Assembly: GCA_964625145.1 (NCBI GenBank)
Contig: CAZVAQ010000002.1
Location: 1 to 64,000, forward strand
Reading direction: 5' to 3'
DNA length: 64,000 bases
Origin: CAYTRP01 sp964625145
GTDB taxonomy: Bacteria > Sumerlaeota > Sumerlaeia > SLMS01 > JAHLLQ01
The notes under the pieces are model-generated. The model searched no databases. It saw only the letters and a list, made by a program, of their open reading frames with translations, and was not told the origin of the DNA. A program made the position numbers and the translations under genes. How positions within the stretch are numbered: the first letter of the stretch is position 1; the number at the start of each line of letters is the position of its first letter. Shown here in pieces: positions 1 through 9,022 of the stretch.

Positions 1-659
1 CGCGCGAACTCAAGCGCTACGGTGTCCAGATTCGCCTCGGCGTCACCGTCAACGAGATCCAGGCCGATCGTGCGATCCTTTCCGATGGTACCGTCATTCG
101 CACGCGCACGGTGGTGTGGTGCGCGGGCATCGCACAAAATCCGATCGTGCGCCGCATGCCGGTCCCCCAGGATCCACGCGGCTACATCCTGTGCGACCAG
201 AATCTGAGCGTGCAGGGATTCTCCAACATTTGGGCTGCCGGCGATGGCGCCGTCATTCCCGATGGCAAGGGGGGCACGCATCCTCCCACCGCACAACACG
301 CCGTGCGCGAAGGCGTCCACCTCGCACGCAACATTGCGCGCGCCATCCAGGGGAAGCCGCCGAAGCCATTCGTCTATCGCGATGTGGGATCATTGGCGCC
401 GCTGGGGCATTACCGCGCGGTGGCGGAGCTGTTCGGCATTCGCCTGCGCGGGTTCCCCGCCTGGTGGCTCTGGCGCACGGTGTATCTGCTGAAGATGCCG
501 ACGCTCTCGCGCAAGGTTCGCGTCGCGACCGATTGGACGCTCGACCTGTTCTTCTCGCGCGAGGTCGCCCAGTTGGGCGTCCAGCGCGCGAGTCAACACG
601 GCCACAGCGCTATTCTTGAGTCGGCTTCCCGTCCGCAATCCACTGGGCCAACGCCGTGA
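1..659 (+). CDS. ndh: Type II NADH dehydrogenase (NDH-2), C-terminal part, 5' end outside window
   Basis: About 218 codons are visible, reading from base 3. The frame holds the second dinucleotide-binding half of an FAD/NAD(P) disulfide-type oxidoreductase: the turn VVWCAGI, then the FAD-contact stretch FSNIWAAGD, followed by the PTAQHAVREG segment typical of NDH-2 enzymes. The C-terminal tail holds hydrophobic and aromatic residues (PAWWLWRTVYLLKMP), matching the amphipathic membrane anchor of this family. NDH-2 passes electrons from NADH to quinone without proton pumping at the cytoplasmic face of the inner membrane. The 3' end overlaps the convergent endonuclease gene by 50 bases, so the last codons are also antisense to a dockerin-coding end. 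A sulfide:quinone reductase relative is less likely. Confidence 0.85.
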   Translation, partial: RELKRYGVQIRLGVTVNEIQADRAILSDGTVIRTRTVVWCAGIAQNPIVRRMPVPQDPRGYILCDQNLSVQGFSNIWAAGDGAVIPDGKGGTHPPTAQHAVREGVHLARNIARAIQGKPPKPFVYRDVGSLAPLGHYRAVAELFGIRLRGFPAWWLWRTVYLLKMPTLSRKVRVATDWTLDLFFSREVAQLGVQRASQHGHSAILESASRPQSTGPTP

Positions 660-2901
660 CGTCGGCGACATTCACGACGCCATCGCCGTTGAAGTCGCCC
701 GCCAGTCCTGCGTTACTATTTGTGATCGTATAGAGCGCCGACTCGGTTTCCTCGAATCCGCCACTCAGGTTTTCCAACTCGCCACCCCCCACGACGATGC
801 CGATGGTGCCATCGGCTGTTGCATCCTCCAGGACGGCTGCAATTGTATAGACGGGGTCGGTTCCGTCGATGAAGATGGTTGCTTCGCCAGCCAGCGAGCC
901 AATCGCAGTCACTGCCTGCACATCGAACAAGCCCGACACCGGCATGCTGAACTCCACTTCGAACCGCAATGCATCGCGGTCCGTCACCGTCGGATCCAGT
1001 AGACTGATTGTCGCACTGACCGCATCGGAGAGCTCGCAATCGAACTCATGCGTGCCGAGCCCCGGCCATGTGTTCGCGGCGAACGAAGACCACTCGTCGG
1101 CCAAGACAAAAGGCTCGAACGGATCGTTGCGCCCGAAGACCACATCGGACTTCCGCCGCAGCGTCACGTTGTTTCCATACACGGCGGCGTTGCCGATCTG
1201 CCCGATCGAGTCAATGGGCACGCCATTGTGCTTCAGCACGATGGGATCGTCGCCGTTGAACCACGAACCGGTCCCTTCGTCATTCATATCCGCGAGTGCG
1301 AACAGCGTCGGATCGCCCGCCGACTGGTGGACGATCACGAAAGTCCCCAAGGGCGGCACGACGCCCTTCCCCGTCAGCGAAAGCTCCACCGCCGGCGTTG
1401 TCCCCGCCCCGGGGTACATCTCGATGGTATAGCCATCCAGGACAATTGCGTTGCCGGTCGTGTTGAACAGCTCCAGCGCGCGATTGAAGCCGACGGTTCC
1501 CTTCGCGTACTCGCTGAAGATCAGGTCCACACCGCACCCAGCGCTTCCGCCACCGGGCACGGTGGATAGCACGGCGCTCTTCCCGGACTCGTTCCCCGCG
1601 TTGTCAATTGCCGAGACCGTGTAGAAGTACCGCGTCCCCGCGTTGACATTCTCATCGAGAAAACCCGCGGCTCCCGGGCCGGGAGCCTGGTACAGTTCCG
1701 TCGGAGGATCGCTCAACCCGCGGTACAACCGGTATCCCGCAAGGTCCGGCTCCTGATTCGGCGACCATTGCACATAAATAAAGTCGCTACCCGCGGAAAC
1801 CGCAAAGCCCGAAGGCGTCGCCGGCGGCACGTTGTCCTGCAGCGGCGTCGCCGAGACACGGTTGCTTGGATCCGATTCGGCATTCGCCGTGTTGTAGGCC
1901 GTCACTTCGTAGTAATAAGTCTGTTCCGCCGTCACAGTCGAGTCGCGCACGAAGTTGACCGGCGGCGTGATGTCCACGAGCAACTCAAACGGCCCCGCGT
2001 CGTCTTCCGCGCGATACACGCGATAGCCTTCGAGGGTCGGTTCGCTGTTCGCGTTCCAGTCCAGGTCAATATACCCGATGCCAGCCGTGGCCGCCAGGTT
2101 CGTGGGTGCGGCCGGGGCCAGCGTGCCCACGCAGTTGCCGTTGTAGACGCAATCAACCCATTGCGGGAAATCGATGAACGGGTTGCGGTTTCCCTGTGCC
2201 GCATAAATGCGGTCGTTGCGGCGTCTCTCCCAATTGTCGGGTGGATCGCTCACGTGCCATTGGAGCAAATCGTTCAGGCGCCCCATCTCCGCGAAACCCG
2301 CGTCGGAGTTTGTGAGGAGCAGGTTCAGCTCGCCGTTCGTTCCCTCATAGCGAACGTCCATGTAGAACAACGCGCGGGCCACGTCGCCCTTCGCGCCATC
2401 ACGTGGCTCAAAAACGGTGTAGCCGCCAAGACTGGTGCCGAGCTTGTTTCCGTACTGGTCCGGGTTCCCGCCAACGGGCACGACACCAAACGGATAGTTC
2501 CCCCGCCGGCTGTTAATCGTTGGCACCGTCGGCATCAACGCATGCACGTCGGAGACGTAGGGCGAGTTGCTGTTGAAGTGCGATTGAGGAAAGACGTGCT
2601 CGCGGTTCCATGTGTTGCCGGAATCCCACGTCTTGCTCACCGAGATCCCCGAGTAGATCAGGATGATGTTATTGGAATTGTTGGGATCCTGGTTCGCATC
2701 CTGGATAGTCTGGATGGCGTTGTTGTAGGACCGGACAACATGTCCCGCCTTGAGGGTGGCGTGCAGTGTGCTCCTCAGCGTTTGCGGCGTGGAGTCGTCA
2801 ACGCCCGCGTAGTACCCCTCGGGGATTTGTGCGATTCCGGCCGCCGACCAGCCAACCCAAGCCAACACCAGTGCCCATAATCCGATGCGATGATTGTTCA
2901 T
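610..2901 (-). CDS. Secreted endonuclease I family protein with FN3, lamin-tail and dockerin-like domains
   Basis: 763 residues from the ATG at 2901, which opens a signal peptide (MNNHRIGLWALVLAWVGW, cut near AGIAQ). The nuclease domain spans about residues 25-250 and has the EndA/Endonuclease_1 motifs NREHVFPQSHF (near residue 100) and SRRGNYPFG. Two fibronectin type III domains follow (about 260-350 and 355-450), then a lamin-tail domain (about 455-590, starting CGVDLIFSEYAKG), a beta-rich segment, and a C-terminal dockerin type I-like EF-hand pair (GDFNGDGVVNVADVTALAQ). It should be exported and cut DNA or RNA outside the cytoplasm; the dockerin suggests docking to a cohesin or a surface structure. 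It lies 11 bases downstream of the sulfite reductase on the same strand. The longer reading from 3009 overlaps that gene and lacks a signal peptide at its start. Confidence 0.85.
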   Translation of the reverse strand: MNNHRIGLWALVLAWVGWSAAGIAQIPEGYYAGVDDSTPQTLRSTLHATLKAGHVVRSYNNAIQTIQDANQDPNNSNNIILIYSGISVSKTWDSGNTWNREHVFPQSHFNSNSPYVSDVHALMPTVPTINSRRGNYPFGVVPVGGNPDQYGNKLGTSLGGYTVFEPRDGAKGDVARALFYMDVRYEGTNGELNLLLTNSDAGFAEMGRLNDLLQWHVSDPPDNWERRRNDRIYAAQGNRNPFIDFPQWVDCVYNGNCVGTLAPAAPTNLAATAGIGYIDLDWNANSEPTLEGYRVYRAEDDAGPFELLVDITPPVNFVRDSTVTAEQTYYYEVTAYNTANAESDPSNRVSATPLQDNVPPATPSGFAVSAGSDFIYVQWSPNQEPDLAGYRLYRGLSDPPTELYQAPGPGAAGFLDENVNAGTRYFYTVSAIDNAGNESGKSAVLSTVPGGGSAGCGVDLIFSEYAKGTVGFNRALELFNTTGNAIVLDGYTIEMYPGAGTTPAVELSLTGKGVVPPLGTFVIVHQSAGDPTLFALADMNDEGTGSWFNGDDPIVLKHNGVPIDSIGQIGNAAVYGNNVTLRRKSDVVFGRNDPFEPFVLADEWSSFAANTWPGLGTHEFDCELSDAVSATISLLDPTVTDRDALRFEVEFSMPVSGLFDVQAVTAIGSLAGEATIFIDGTDPVYTIAAVLEDATADGTIGIVVGGGELENLSGGFEETESALYTITNSNAGLAGDFNGDGVVNVADVTALAQWIADGKPTQE

Positions 2902-2912
2902 GTAATGATCCG

Positions 2913-4673
2913 TCAACCTGCCGGAGCGGCAAGCGCCGTCAACTCCTCGTCTGATTTCGCTGCCGCCCAGTCGCCAAAGCTTTCGCCATTGGTGCGGCCC
3001 TGCTTCCATGCGTCCAACATGGCACCGATGTATGGCGCGAGCTGGTCCGTTGTCAGGTTCTCGAACACCGGGCGGTTCATCCGCGTGCCCAGCCGGTCGC
3101 CACCCGTGTAGATGTTGTACTTGTTCGGGCCGCGCCCGATGATGCCGATCTCCGCAGTCTCCGGTCGCGCACAGCTATTCGGGCATCCGGTCATGCGGAT
3201 CATTACATCCGCATCGCCATGGCCCAGCTTCTCTATGCCCTCGATGATGTTGGGCATGACGCGTTCGGCCTCTGACAATGCCAGGCCGCACAACGGCAAT
3301 GCCGGGCAGGCCATCTCCAACCGGCGGACGCGGCTGATGCCCTTGTCCGTCGGGATCTTGTATTCATCCAACATCGCTTGGACGGCCGCCTTGTCGGATT
3401 CCTTGATGTTCGCCAGGATGATGTTGTGGTGCGGAGTCAGGCGGACCGACGGCTTGAATGTCTCGACAATCTTGCGCAATCCGCTCCGGAACTGGAACGA
3501 ACCGTCGAAGTCCTTCACCCGGCCGTTCTCCACCCATGCACCCACGTACCACAGGCCATCCTGCGCCTGCTTGTGCCAGCCGAGATAATCCGGCTGCGTG
3601 CGGGGCTTTATGTTCTTCGGGGCGCCAAGAGTCTTGCCGGCGTACTGGTGCAGGAGCCGCGTGAACTCCTCCAGCCCCAGCCGGTCGATCGTGTACTTCA
3701 GGCGCGCCTGCTGCCGGTTCTCTCGGTTGCCGAAATCGCGCTGGATTTCGATGATCGCCTGCAGTACCAGCAGCAGGTCCTCCTTCTGCACGTTCGCGAC
3801 ATGCGAACCGAGGCGCGCGTAAGTCTCCGCCTTGCTGTGGCTGTGGCCAAGGCCGCCGCCCGCGAGGATCTCGTAGGACACGATCCGCCCGTCCTTCGTC
3901 TCCGCGACGACGCCGATGTCCTGGGTGTACACGTCGATGGAGTTGTCGAAGTCCGTCGCGAAGCCGATCTTGAACTTCCGCGGAAGGTACTGCTTCTTGT
4001 ACAGCGGATCGACGAAGTCCTTGTCGCCGTGCGTGTCCTTCGCGAAGACGACGCTGCCGTCGTCCTGCACGCGCACGCGCTCGTCATCGAGCCACAGCTC
4101 GTAGTAGGCCTTCGACGCGGGGAGGAACTTCTCGAATGCCTGGTAGGCAAAGCCGAGCAGCTCGCCCGCCAGGTCCTTGTATTCCTCCGCGATGTCCGCC
4201 ACCGGGCAGCCCATCACATTGCGGACGACGTCGCCGCACGCGCCCAGCGTGCTGATCTTCTGCAGGTGGTTCAGGTCGTGGATCAGGTTGCGCAAATTTC
4301 CCTTAAGCACGCCGTGGAACTGGAATCCCTGGCGCGAGGTGATGCGCAGGTCGCCCTGCCCGTACTTGTCAGAAAGCTCATCGCACAGCAGGTACTGCTC
4401 CGGCGTGAACACGCCTCCGGGCGCCTTGGTGCGCACCATCATGCAGTAGTCCTTCTCCATCTTCGCCTTGCGGCGTTCCGTGCGCACGTCGCGGTTGTCC
4501 TGCTGGTACGTACCGTGGTGCTTCAGCAGCTTGGTCGTGTCGTCCTCGAAGAACGTCTTGTCATTCTGCAACTCATCGGCGATCGAGCCGTAGAGCCCGT
4601 TGCTCGCGATCTTGAGATGCTCGAGGGAGGAGAGCTTCTGCTCTCCGCCGTTGTTCGTGTCACTGCTCGTCAT
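2913..4673 (-). CDS. cysI: Assimilatory sulfite (or nitrite) reductase, siroheme/4Fe-4S hemoprotein
   Basis: 586 residues, a full-length member of the siroheme reductase family. It has the duplicated ferredoxin-like half domain near the N-terminus (the arginine-rich stretch LRITSRQGFQFHGV) and the 4Fe-4S/siroheme ligand motifs CPALPLC (C-x5-C) and TGCPNSCARPE (C-x3-C) near the C-terminus. The enzyme reduces sulfite to sulfide in the cytoplasm for cysteine synthesis. No flavoprotein partner (CysJ) is nearby, so the donor, NADPH or ferredoxin, cannot be told. The ATG directly abuts the stop of argD (TGA at 4674-4676, ATG at 4671-4673), so the two are probably translationally coupled. A nitrite-reducing relative cannot be excluded. 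Confidence 0.9.
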   Translation of the reverse strand: MTSSDTNNGGEQKLSSLEHLKIASNGLYGSIADELQNDKTFFEDDTTKLLKHHGTYQQDNRDVRTERRKAKMEKDYCMMVRTKAPGGVFTPEQYLLCDELSDKYGQGDLRITSRQGFQFHGVLKGNLRNLIHDLNHLQKISTLGACGDVVRNVMGCPVADIAEEYKDLAGELLGFAYQAFEKFLPASKAYYELWLDDERVRVQDDGSVVFAKDTHGDKDFVDPLYKKQYLPRKFKIGFATDFDNSIDVYTQDIGVVAETKDGRIVSYEILAGGGLGHSHSKAETYARLGSHVANVQKEDLLLVLQAIIEIQRDFGNRENRQQARLKYTIDRLGLEEFTRLLHQYAGKTLGAPKNIKPRTQPDYLGWHKQAQDGLWYVGAWVENGRVKDFDGSFQFRSGLRKIVETFKPSVRLTPHHNIILANIKESDKAAVQAMLDEYKIPTDKGISRVRRLEMACPALPLCGLALSEAERVMPNIIEGIEKLGHGDADVMIRMTGCPNSCARPETAEIGIIGRGPNKYNIYTGGDRLGTRMNRPVFENLTTDQLAPYIGAMLDAWKQGRTNGESFGDWAAAKSDEELTALAAPAG

Positions 4674-5918
4674 TCAGGAACCTGCCTGTTGGAGTATTGC
4701 CTCGCGGGACTTTGCGGCGAACTCGGCAAATGCCACGCGCAGCCGGCTCGCCCCTTCCTCGATGTCTTCCATCGAAATGCCAAGTGGCGGCAGGAAGCGC
4801 AGCACCCTCTCCGCCGTGCAATTGATCAACAATCCATGATTGCGAGCGATGCCGACCACTTCCATGCCGGGAATCGTCAGCACCAAACCCTGCATCAGCC
4901 CCAGTCCCCTCACGCGCTCCACCAGATCCGGATGCTCGCGCCGAAGATCCTCCAGCACTCCCCACAGCGCATTGCCCTTCGCGCCGACCTCCTTGAGAAA
5001 GCCGGGGTCAAACACGCGCTTGCATACCACCAATCCGGCCGCGCACGCTACCGGGTTGCCGCCGAATGTCGTGCCATGTGTCCCCTGCACCAGATGCTGC
5101 GCGTACTTGTCCGTCATCAGGATCGCCCCCAGGGGCAACCCACCACCCAAAGCCTTTGCCAGCGGCACGATGTCCGGCCGCACACTGAAATGCTGGAATG
5201 CAAACGCGCGCGCCGTGCGCCCCATCCCGCACTGGATCTCATCCAGTATCAGCGCCGCTCCCACGCGATCGCAACGCTCGCGCAACCCCGCGAGGAATTC
5301 CGCCGTGCACGGAACGATGCCGCCCTCGCCCTGCACCGTCTCAACAAGCACCGCCGCAAACGAATCATCCAGCACCGAATCCACACTGGACAGGTCATTC
5401 AAATCAGCGAACTCAAAACCCTCGCACAGCGGATCGAAACCCTGCCGGACCTTGGGCGAAGCCGTGGCGCTCATGGCCGCATAGGTGCGGCCGTGAAAGC
5501 TTCCCCGAAAACTCAGGATTCTGTGATGCCCGGGACCCTTTGTCTTCAGGGCTGCCAGCCGCGCCAGCTTGATGGCGCCTTCCGTGGCTTCCGCGCCGCT
5601 GTTCGCAAAGAAGACCTTGTCGAGTCCGCTCGCGGCGACCAGGCGCTCCGCCAACTCCACCTGCGGCTCGATGACGAAGACATTTGAGCAATGTGTCAGC
5701 TTGGCAGCCTGTGCCGCGATGGCCGCCGTCACCTCCGGATCACAATGACCCAGGGCGTTGACGGCGATGCCGGACAGAAAATCGATATACTCGCGGCCCT
5801 CGGAGTCGCGGCATCGTGCTCCCTCACCGCTCACGATGGCCACCTGACGGTTGCCGTAGTTCGGAGCGAGCACCGCGCTGGCGCGTTCGAGGAGATTGGT
5901 CATGGTTTCCACAGTCAT
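4674..5918 (-). CDS. argD: Acetylornithine/ornithine-type class III aminotransferase
   Basis: 414 residues, a PLP-dependent class III aminotransferase. Landmarks are the N-terminal YIDFLSGIAVNALGHCDPEV, the phosphate-binding NSGAEATEGAIKLAR, FRGSFHGRTYAAMS, the cofactor aspartate in LILDEIQCGMGRTA, and the PLP lysine in LAKALGGGLPLGA. These match ArgD, which makes N-acetylornithine from N-acetylglutamate semialdehyde in arginine synthesis; ornithine or succinylornithine aminotransferase are alternatives. It is first in an operon with the sulfite reductase and endonuclease, an unusual grouping. The chosen ATG at 5918 has no clear ribosome binding site; an in-frame ATG at 5903 is preceded by GGAA at suitable spacing and may be the true start. 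Confidence 0.88.
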   Translation of the reverse strand: MTVETMTNLLERASAVLAPNYGNRQVAIVSGEGARCRDSEGREYIDFLSGIAVNALGHCDPEVTAAIAAQAAKLTHCSNVFVIEPQVELAERLVAASGLDKVFFANSGAEATEGAIKLARLAALKTKGPGHHRILSFRGSFHGRTYAAMSATASPKVRQGFDPLCEGFEFADLNDLSSVDSVLDDSFAAVLVETVQGEGGIVPCTAEFLAGLRERCDRVGAALILDEIQCGMGRTARAFAFQHFSVRPDIVPLAKALGGGLPLGAILMTDKYAQHLVQGTHGTTFGGNPVACAAGLVVCKRVFDPGFLKEVGAKGNALWGVLEDLRREHPDLVERVRGLGLMQGLVLTIPGMEVVGIARNHGLLINCTAERVLRFLPPLGISMEDIEEGASRLRVAFAEFAAKSREAILQQAGS

Positions 5919-6020
5919 GATGTCATCGGGCGGATCGCCCGGCGGGGGGAAGTAACGGCCTCGCGGCCTCTCGTCTCAAGGACTATTCTACGGCTCCTAT
6001 GGAGAAAAAGGAATTCTCTC

Positions 6021-7007
6021 CTATCGGCGGAGCCATTGCCGGGCGCCTTCGGCCATCCGGCGCTTCCAACTCCGGTGCCGGGCCGCGATGAGCACTTCCA
6101 GCTCAGGCCCGAACCCGCGCTTGAATTGTGCGACGCCCGGGGTGTTGGCGCCCACCCAATCGTAACACCGCGGCAACCCGCGCCGGTCGATTTCCTCCAG
6201 AATGGCCGTGTGGAGCAACGTCGGCGCCCCGGAGCCCAGCATCGCCGGGTCTGATGCCCCGGCCAAATAGTAGACCCGATGTCCGTCATATCCCACCAAG
6301 GCCATGGCCTCGGCCGGCTCGCCGATCCCCTTGGCCACGCGGACTTGGAAACCGCGGTCCTGGTCCTCCAACCACTTCCCCAGTCCGGCAAGATGCCCGG
6401 CCAGGCCGGCATCCAGCTCCTGCCGCCCGGCCATGGACTTCCACATCCTTCGCAGACCGTCCGTGTCGCCTGCCGGTCGGACCTCCGCCTTCAACCCCAG
6501 CTCCAGCGCCTTGCGCTCCTGGCGCCGGGTGGACGAACTCAGGCTCTGCCGCCATTCTCCTTCCCGCTCCCACCGCGACACATAGTTGTAATGAGGCCGC
6601 AGGTCCCACCCATTCCAGCCCAACGCCCGGGCATCCACATCGCCCGGCGCGAAGATGATCTCCGCGAAATCCACAGACTTGGGAATCGCCGTCGAGACGA
6701 CTTCCAGCACTTCACGCCATGCACGTTCGCGTTTTGACGCGTTGGGTTCGATCTGTGCCGCCGGATGGCGGACACCGCCAAAGCTGGCAAACAGCGGCGA
6801 CAGCCATTCGGTCATGCCTCGCCGCGTGCGCTCCACAAATCCGCACGTCGCAATGACCTCCTCACGGCGCTTCACGACCAGGAACACCGGTTGCTGCGGC
6901 GGAGCGACCGCATTGCAGAAGCCGGGCAATTGAAGCAGGAATCCCGACTTGTCATCCGGCGACAAATCGGAAACCGCCCGAACAATTTCAACGGTCAACT
7001 CGCTCAC
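6021..7007 (-). CDS. FemAB/BioF2-like GNAT acyltransferase
   Basis: 328 residues from a GTG at 7007. The C-terminal half resembles the Acetyltransf_6/FemAB-like GNAT fold: a basic segment STRRQERKALELGL, then VYYLAGASDPAMLGSGAPTL and a final CYDWVGANTPGVAQFKRGFG, where the last motif is typical of these enzymes (FKxxFG). Substrates of this group are aminoacyl or acyl transfers to cell-wall or surface molecules; none can be assigned here. The start is set by a 4-base GTGA overlap with the stop of the upstream thioredoxin gene and by GGGAG about 11 bases before the GTG. Last gene of a four-gene minus-strand operon. Confidence 0.7.
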   Translation of the reverse strand: MSELTVEIVRAVSDLSPDDKSGFLLQLPGFCNAVAPPQQPVFLVVKRREEVIATCGFVERTRRGMTEWLSPLFASFGGVRHPAAQIEPNASKRERAWREVLEVVSTAIPKSVDFAEIIFAPGDVDARALGWNGWDLRPHYNYVSRWEREGEWRQSLSSSTRRQERKALELGLKAEVRPAGDTDGLRRMWKSMAGRQELDAGLAGHLAGLGKWLEDQDRGFQVRVAKGIGEPAEAMALVGYDGHRVYYLAGASDPAMLGSGAPTLLHTAILEEIDRRGLPRCYDWVGANTPGVAQFKRGFGPELEVLIAARHRSWKRRMAEGARQWLRR

Positions 7008-7576
7008 GAATTGAGCAACTCCCGCAGGTTGGACTTCATCCCTTTGCTGTCCCAACCGGTGTAGGCGCCAACCTGTTTCAGCACGACCTCGCCTCGGCGG
7101 TTGATGACGTAGGTTGTCGGCACGACCGACACGTCCAACGGCGATGGTGGGGCACCGGATACGATTGCAGTGCGCAGTTCATACCCATGCGAGTCCAGAT
7201 AGTCGACGACTGTTTGCGGGCTTTCCTGCAGTGAAACCGCAAGGACCTTCAGGCCCTCGTCTTCCATATCCTGATGCAGCCTGTTGATGGCGGGCTTTTC
7301 CACACGGCACGGCGGACACCACGTGGCCCAGAAGTTCAGCACCACAACCTCGCCACGGTAATCCGACAAGTCGATCAACTCCCCCGTGCGCGCGTCCGCA
7401 ACAGTCCAGCGGAAATCCACCTGCGGACCATCCTCTGTGAAAGCCGGTACTGGTGGGAAGAACAGCCTGACCGCAAGAAAGCCGACCAGGAAGACGACCA
7501 CGATGGCGAACCATCCGCCGCCGGACAGCCACGCCAGCAGCTTGTTCCTGGGGTTCTCTGTGGGTGATTCGCTCAC
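7004..7576 (-). CDS. TlpA/ResA-like membrane-anchored thioredoxin
   Basis: 190 residues. A single N-terminal membrane segment (WFAIVVVFLVGFLAVRLFF) anchors a thioredoxin fold facing the periplasm. The active site is FWATWCPPCRVEKP, followed by the cis-proline region VPTTYVINRRG, as in ResA/TlpA proteins that reduce disulfides in exported proteins or cytochrome c apoproteins. The start is the GTG at 7576: its GTGA overlaps the stop of the upstream FG-GAP gene, and a strong CGGAGGAA ribosome binding site sits about 6 bases before it. Tight coupling to a beta-propeller protein and to a GNAT acyltransferase suggests a shared, unidentified envelope function. Confidence 0.85.
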   Translation of the reverse strand: MSESPTENPRNKLLAWLSGGGWFAIVVVFLVGFLAVRLFFPPVPAFTEDGPQVDFRWTVADARTGELIDLSDYRGEVVVLNFWATWCPPCRVEKPAINRLHQDMEDEGLKVLAVSLQESPQTVVDYLDSHGYELRTAIVSGAPPSPLDVSVVPTTYVINRRGEVVLKQVGAYTGWDSKGMKSNLRELLNS

Positions 7577-8976
7577 TTCAGTTCCTCCGTGTGCCAAGCG
7601 CCCTTGCGCGGGCGGACGATGATGGACCGGTTGGCGGCGATGTTTTCACCCCGCCAGACCTGACCCGTCGTGTAGCGAATCTCGATCCGGCTGGCACGCT
7701 CCGCCTTGCCAAGACCAAAATGGGCAACCGGCTCCATCTGGCACAGATAACCGCTTCCACCATCGATGAAGCGAATCGTCGGGCGATCGTCACCTTCTGC
7801 AAACAGCGTGACCCGCGCGCCTATGGCCGGCGCGCCGTGCTCCGTCTGCGCATGCACGCGCAGCCAATGATTTCCGTTCGGCGTGTTCAGGAACAAGGCG
7901 TTTGGCATCGCCGCCATTTCACCATGGGAGATGAACAGGTCGAGGAATCCGTCTCCATTGATGTCGCCAACTGTCGCACCGGTTCCCAACCCATCGTGCA
8001 GCGCCAGCTCCCCCGCGTCAACTTCACGAAATGTCCCGTCGCCCTCGTTGTGAAACAGCCGATTCGGCTCCCCCATGTTGTTGAAGAACAGGTCTTCCCA
8101 GCCGTCATTGTCGTAATCGAATGCGATCACATTGCGCACACGCGATGGCCTGCCAAGAGCCCCCCGCGCCACGTTGCGGAATCGGCCGTCGGCTTGTTGC
8201 TGCATCAGGCGATTCGGTCCTTCCCAGTTCCCCCAACAGAAGTCAATCCGTCCGTCACGATCAAAGTCGAATGCCACCAGGCCGCGTGCGTGTTGGTCCG
8301 GATCGTCCAGCCCCATCACGCCGGCGTACTCCATCCATCGGCCGTCTTCTTCGCGCCGGAACAACCGGTTCGCATCGTTCTCGTTCGCGGTGAAGATATC
8401 CATGCGGCCGGTGTTGAAGAAATCCTGCGCGATAACCGAGCGCCCGCCGGTCACCTGGTTCAGCGCCAGCTCCGGCGCGATGTTGCGCAATTGCCCGTCG
8501 CGAATCACGAACAGGCGACAAGGCTCCGCATAGTTGCAGACATAGACACCCATGCATCCCGTGCCGTCGACATCCAGCCATGCGACCGATCGCCCCGCTC
8601 CAAAGTTGCTCGCTCGCGACTCCTCGAACAGGTCATGGAACCGCAACTTTCCATCATTGATCAGCAGCTTGTCCGGGTCCGACTCCGGCCCCATGAACGC
8701 GGTCGTGTTGAGCAGATAGACATCCAGCAGGCCATTGCCGGTCATGTCCGCGCAGGCGACGCCGATGCCGTTGTTCGCCTCGTCCTGCAGTTCCGGCGGC
8801 GCGACATCCAGCAATTGATCGCCTTCCCAACGATACAACCGGTTGGGCGCGTTCAAACCCACCACCAGGATCTCCGGCCGTCCATCGCCATCAAGATCCG
8901 CCATCACGCAGCCATAACTCAACTCTGCCGGATTCGGCAGCAGCAAGCGGCTGTGATCCCTGAATGGTGATTTCAT
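7573..8976 (-). CDS. FG-GAP/VCBS repeat protein with ASPIC/UnbV C-terminal domain, no visible signal peptide
   Basis: 467 residues. Repeats with calcium-type loops (DLDGDGRPEIL, DMTGNGLLDVY, DFDRDGRIDFC, DYDNDGWEDLF, DINGDGFLDLF) predict an integrin-like beta-propeller. The C-terminus has an ASPIC/UnbV domain (ARVTLFAEGDDR ... PVAHFGLGKAERAS), as in CRTAC1-like proteins. Such proteins are normally exported, yet the N-terminus (MKSPFRDHSRLLLPNPAELS) has no hydrophobic core, and an in-frame stop lies about 45 bases upstream of the ATG, so no longer version is possible. GGGAA precedes the ATG at good spacing. The 3' end overlaps the TlpA gene by 4 bases. Role unknown. Confidence 0.85.
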   Translation of the reverse strand: MKSPFRDHSRLLLPNPAELSYGCVMADLDGDGRPEILVVGLNAPNRLYRWEGDQLLDVAPPELQDEANNGIGVACADMTGNGLLDVYLLNTTAFMGPESDPDKLLINDGKLRFHDLFEESRASNFGAGRSVAWLDVDGTGCMGVYVCNYAEPCRLFVIRDGQLRNIAPELALNQVTGGRSVIAQDFFNTGRMDIFTANENDANRLFRREEDGRWMEYAGVMGLDDPDQHARGLVAFDFDRDGRIDFCWGNWEGPNRLMQQQADGRFRNVARGALGRPSRVRNVIAFDYDNDGWEDLFFNNMGEPNRLFHNEGDGTFREVDAGELALHDGLGTGATVGDINGDGFLDLFISHGEMAAMPNALFLNTPNGNHWLRVHAQTEHGAPAIGARVTLFAEGDDRPTIRFIDGGSGYLCQMEPVAHFGLGKAERASRIEIRYTTGQVWRGENIAANRSIIVRPRKGAWHTEELK

Positions 8977-9022
8977 GCTATTCCCGAAAGCGCGTCACTT
9001 CCAACCCGTTCATCCCCTCCCG

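Noticed and set aside
3378..5687. Open frame of about 770 codons on the plus strand
   Set aside because: Shadow of the sulfite reductase and argD genes, which have clear catalytic motifs.
5919..6020. Terminator between acyltransferase and argD genes
   Set aside because: GGAGA/TCTCC arms are only five bases and no T-run follows on the right side.
7564..8970. Open frame of 468 codons on the plus strand
   Set aside because: Shadow of the FG-GAP protein; no domain signature.
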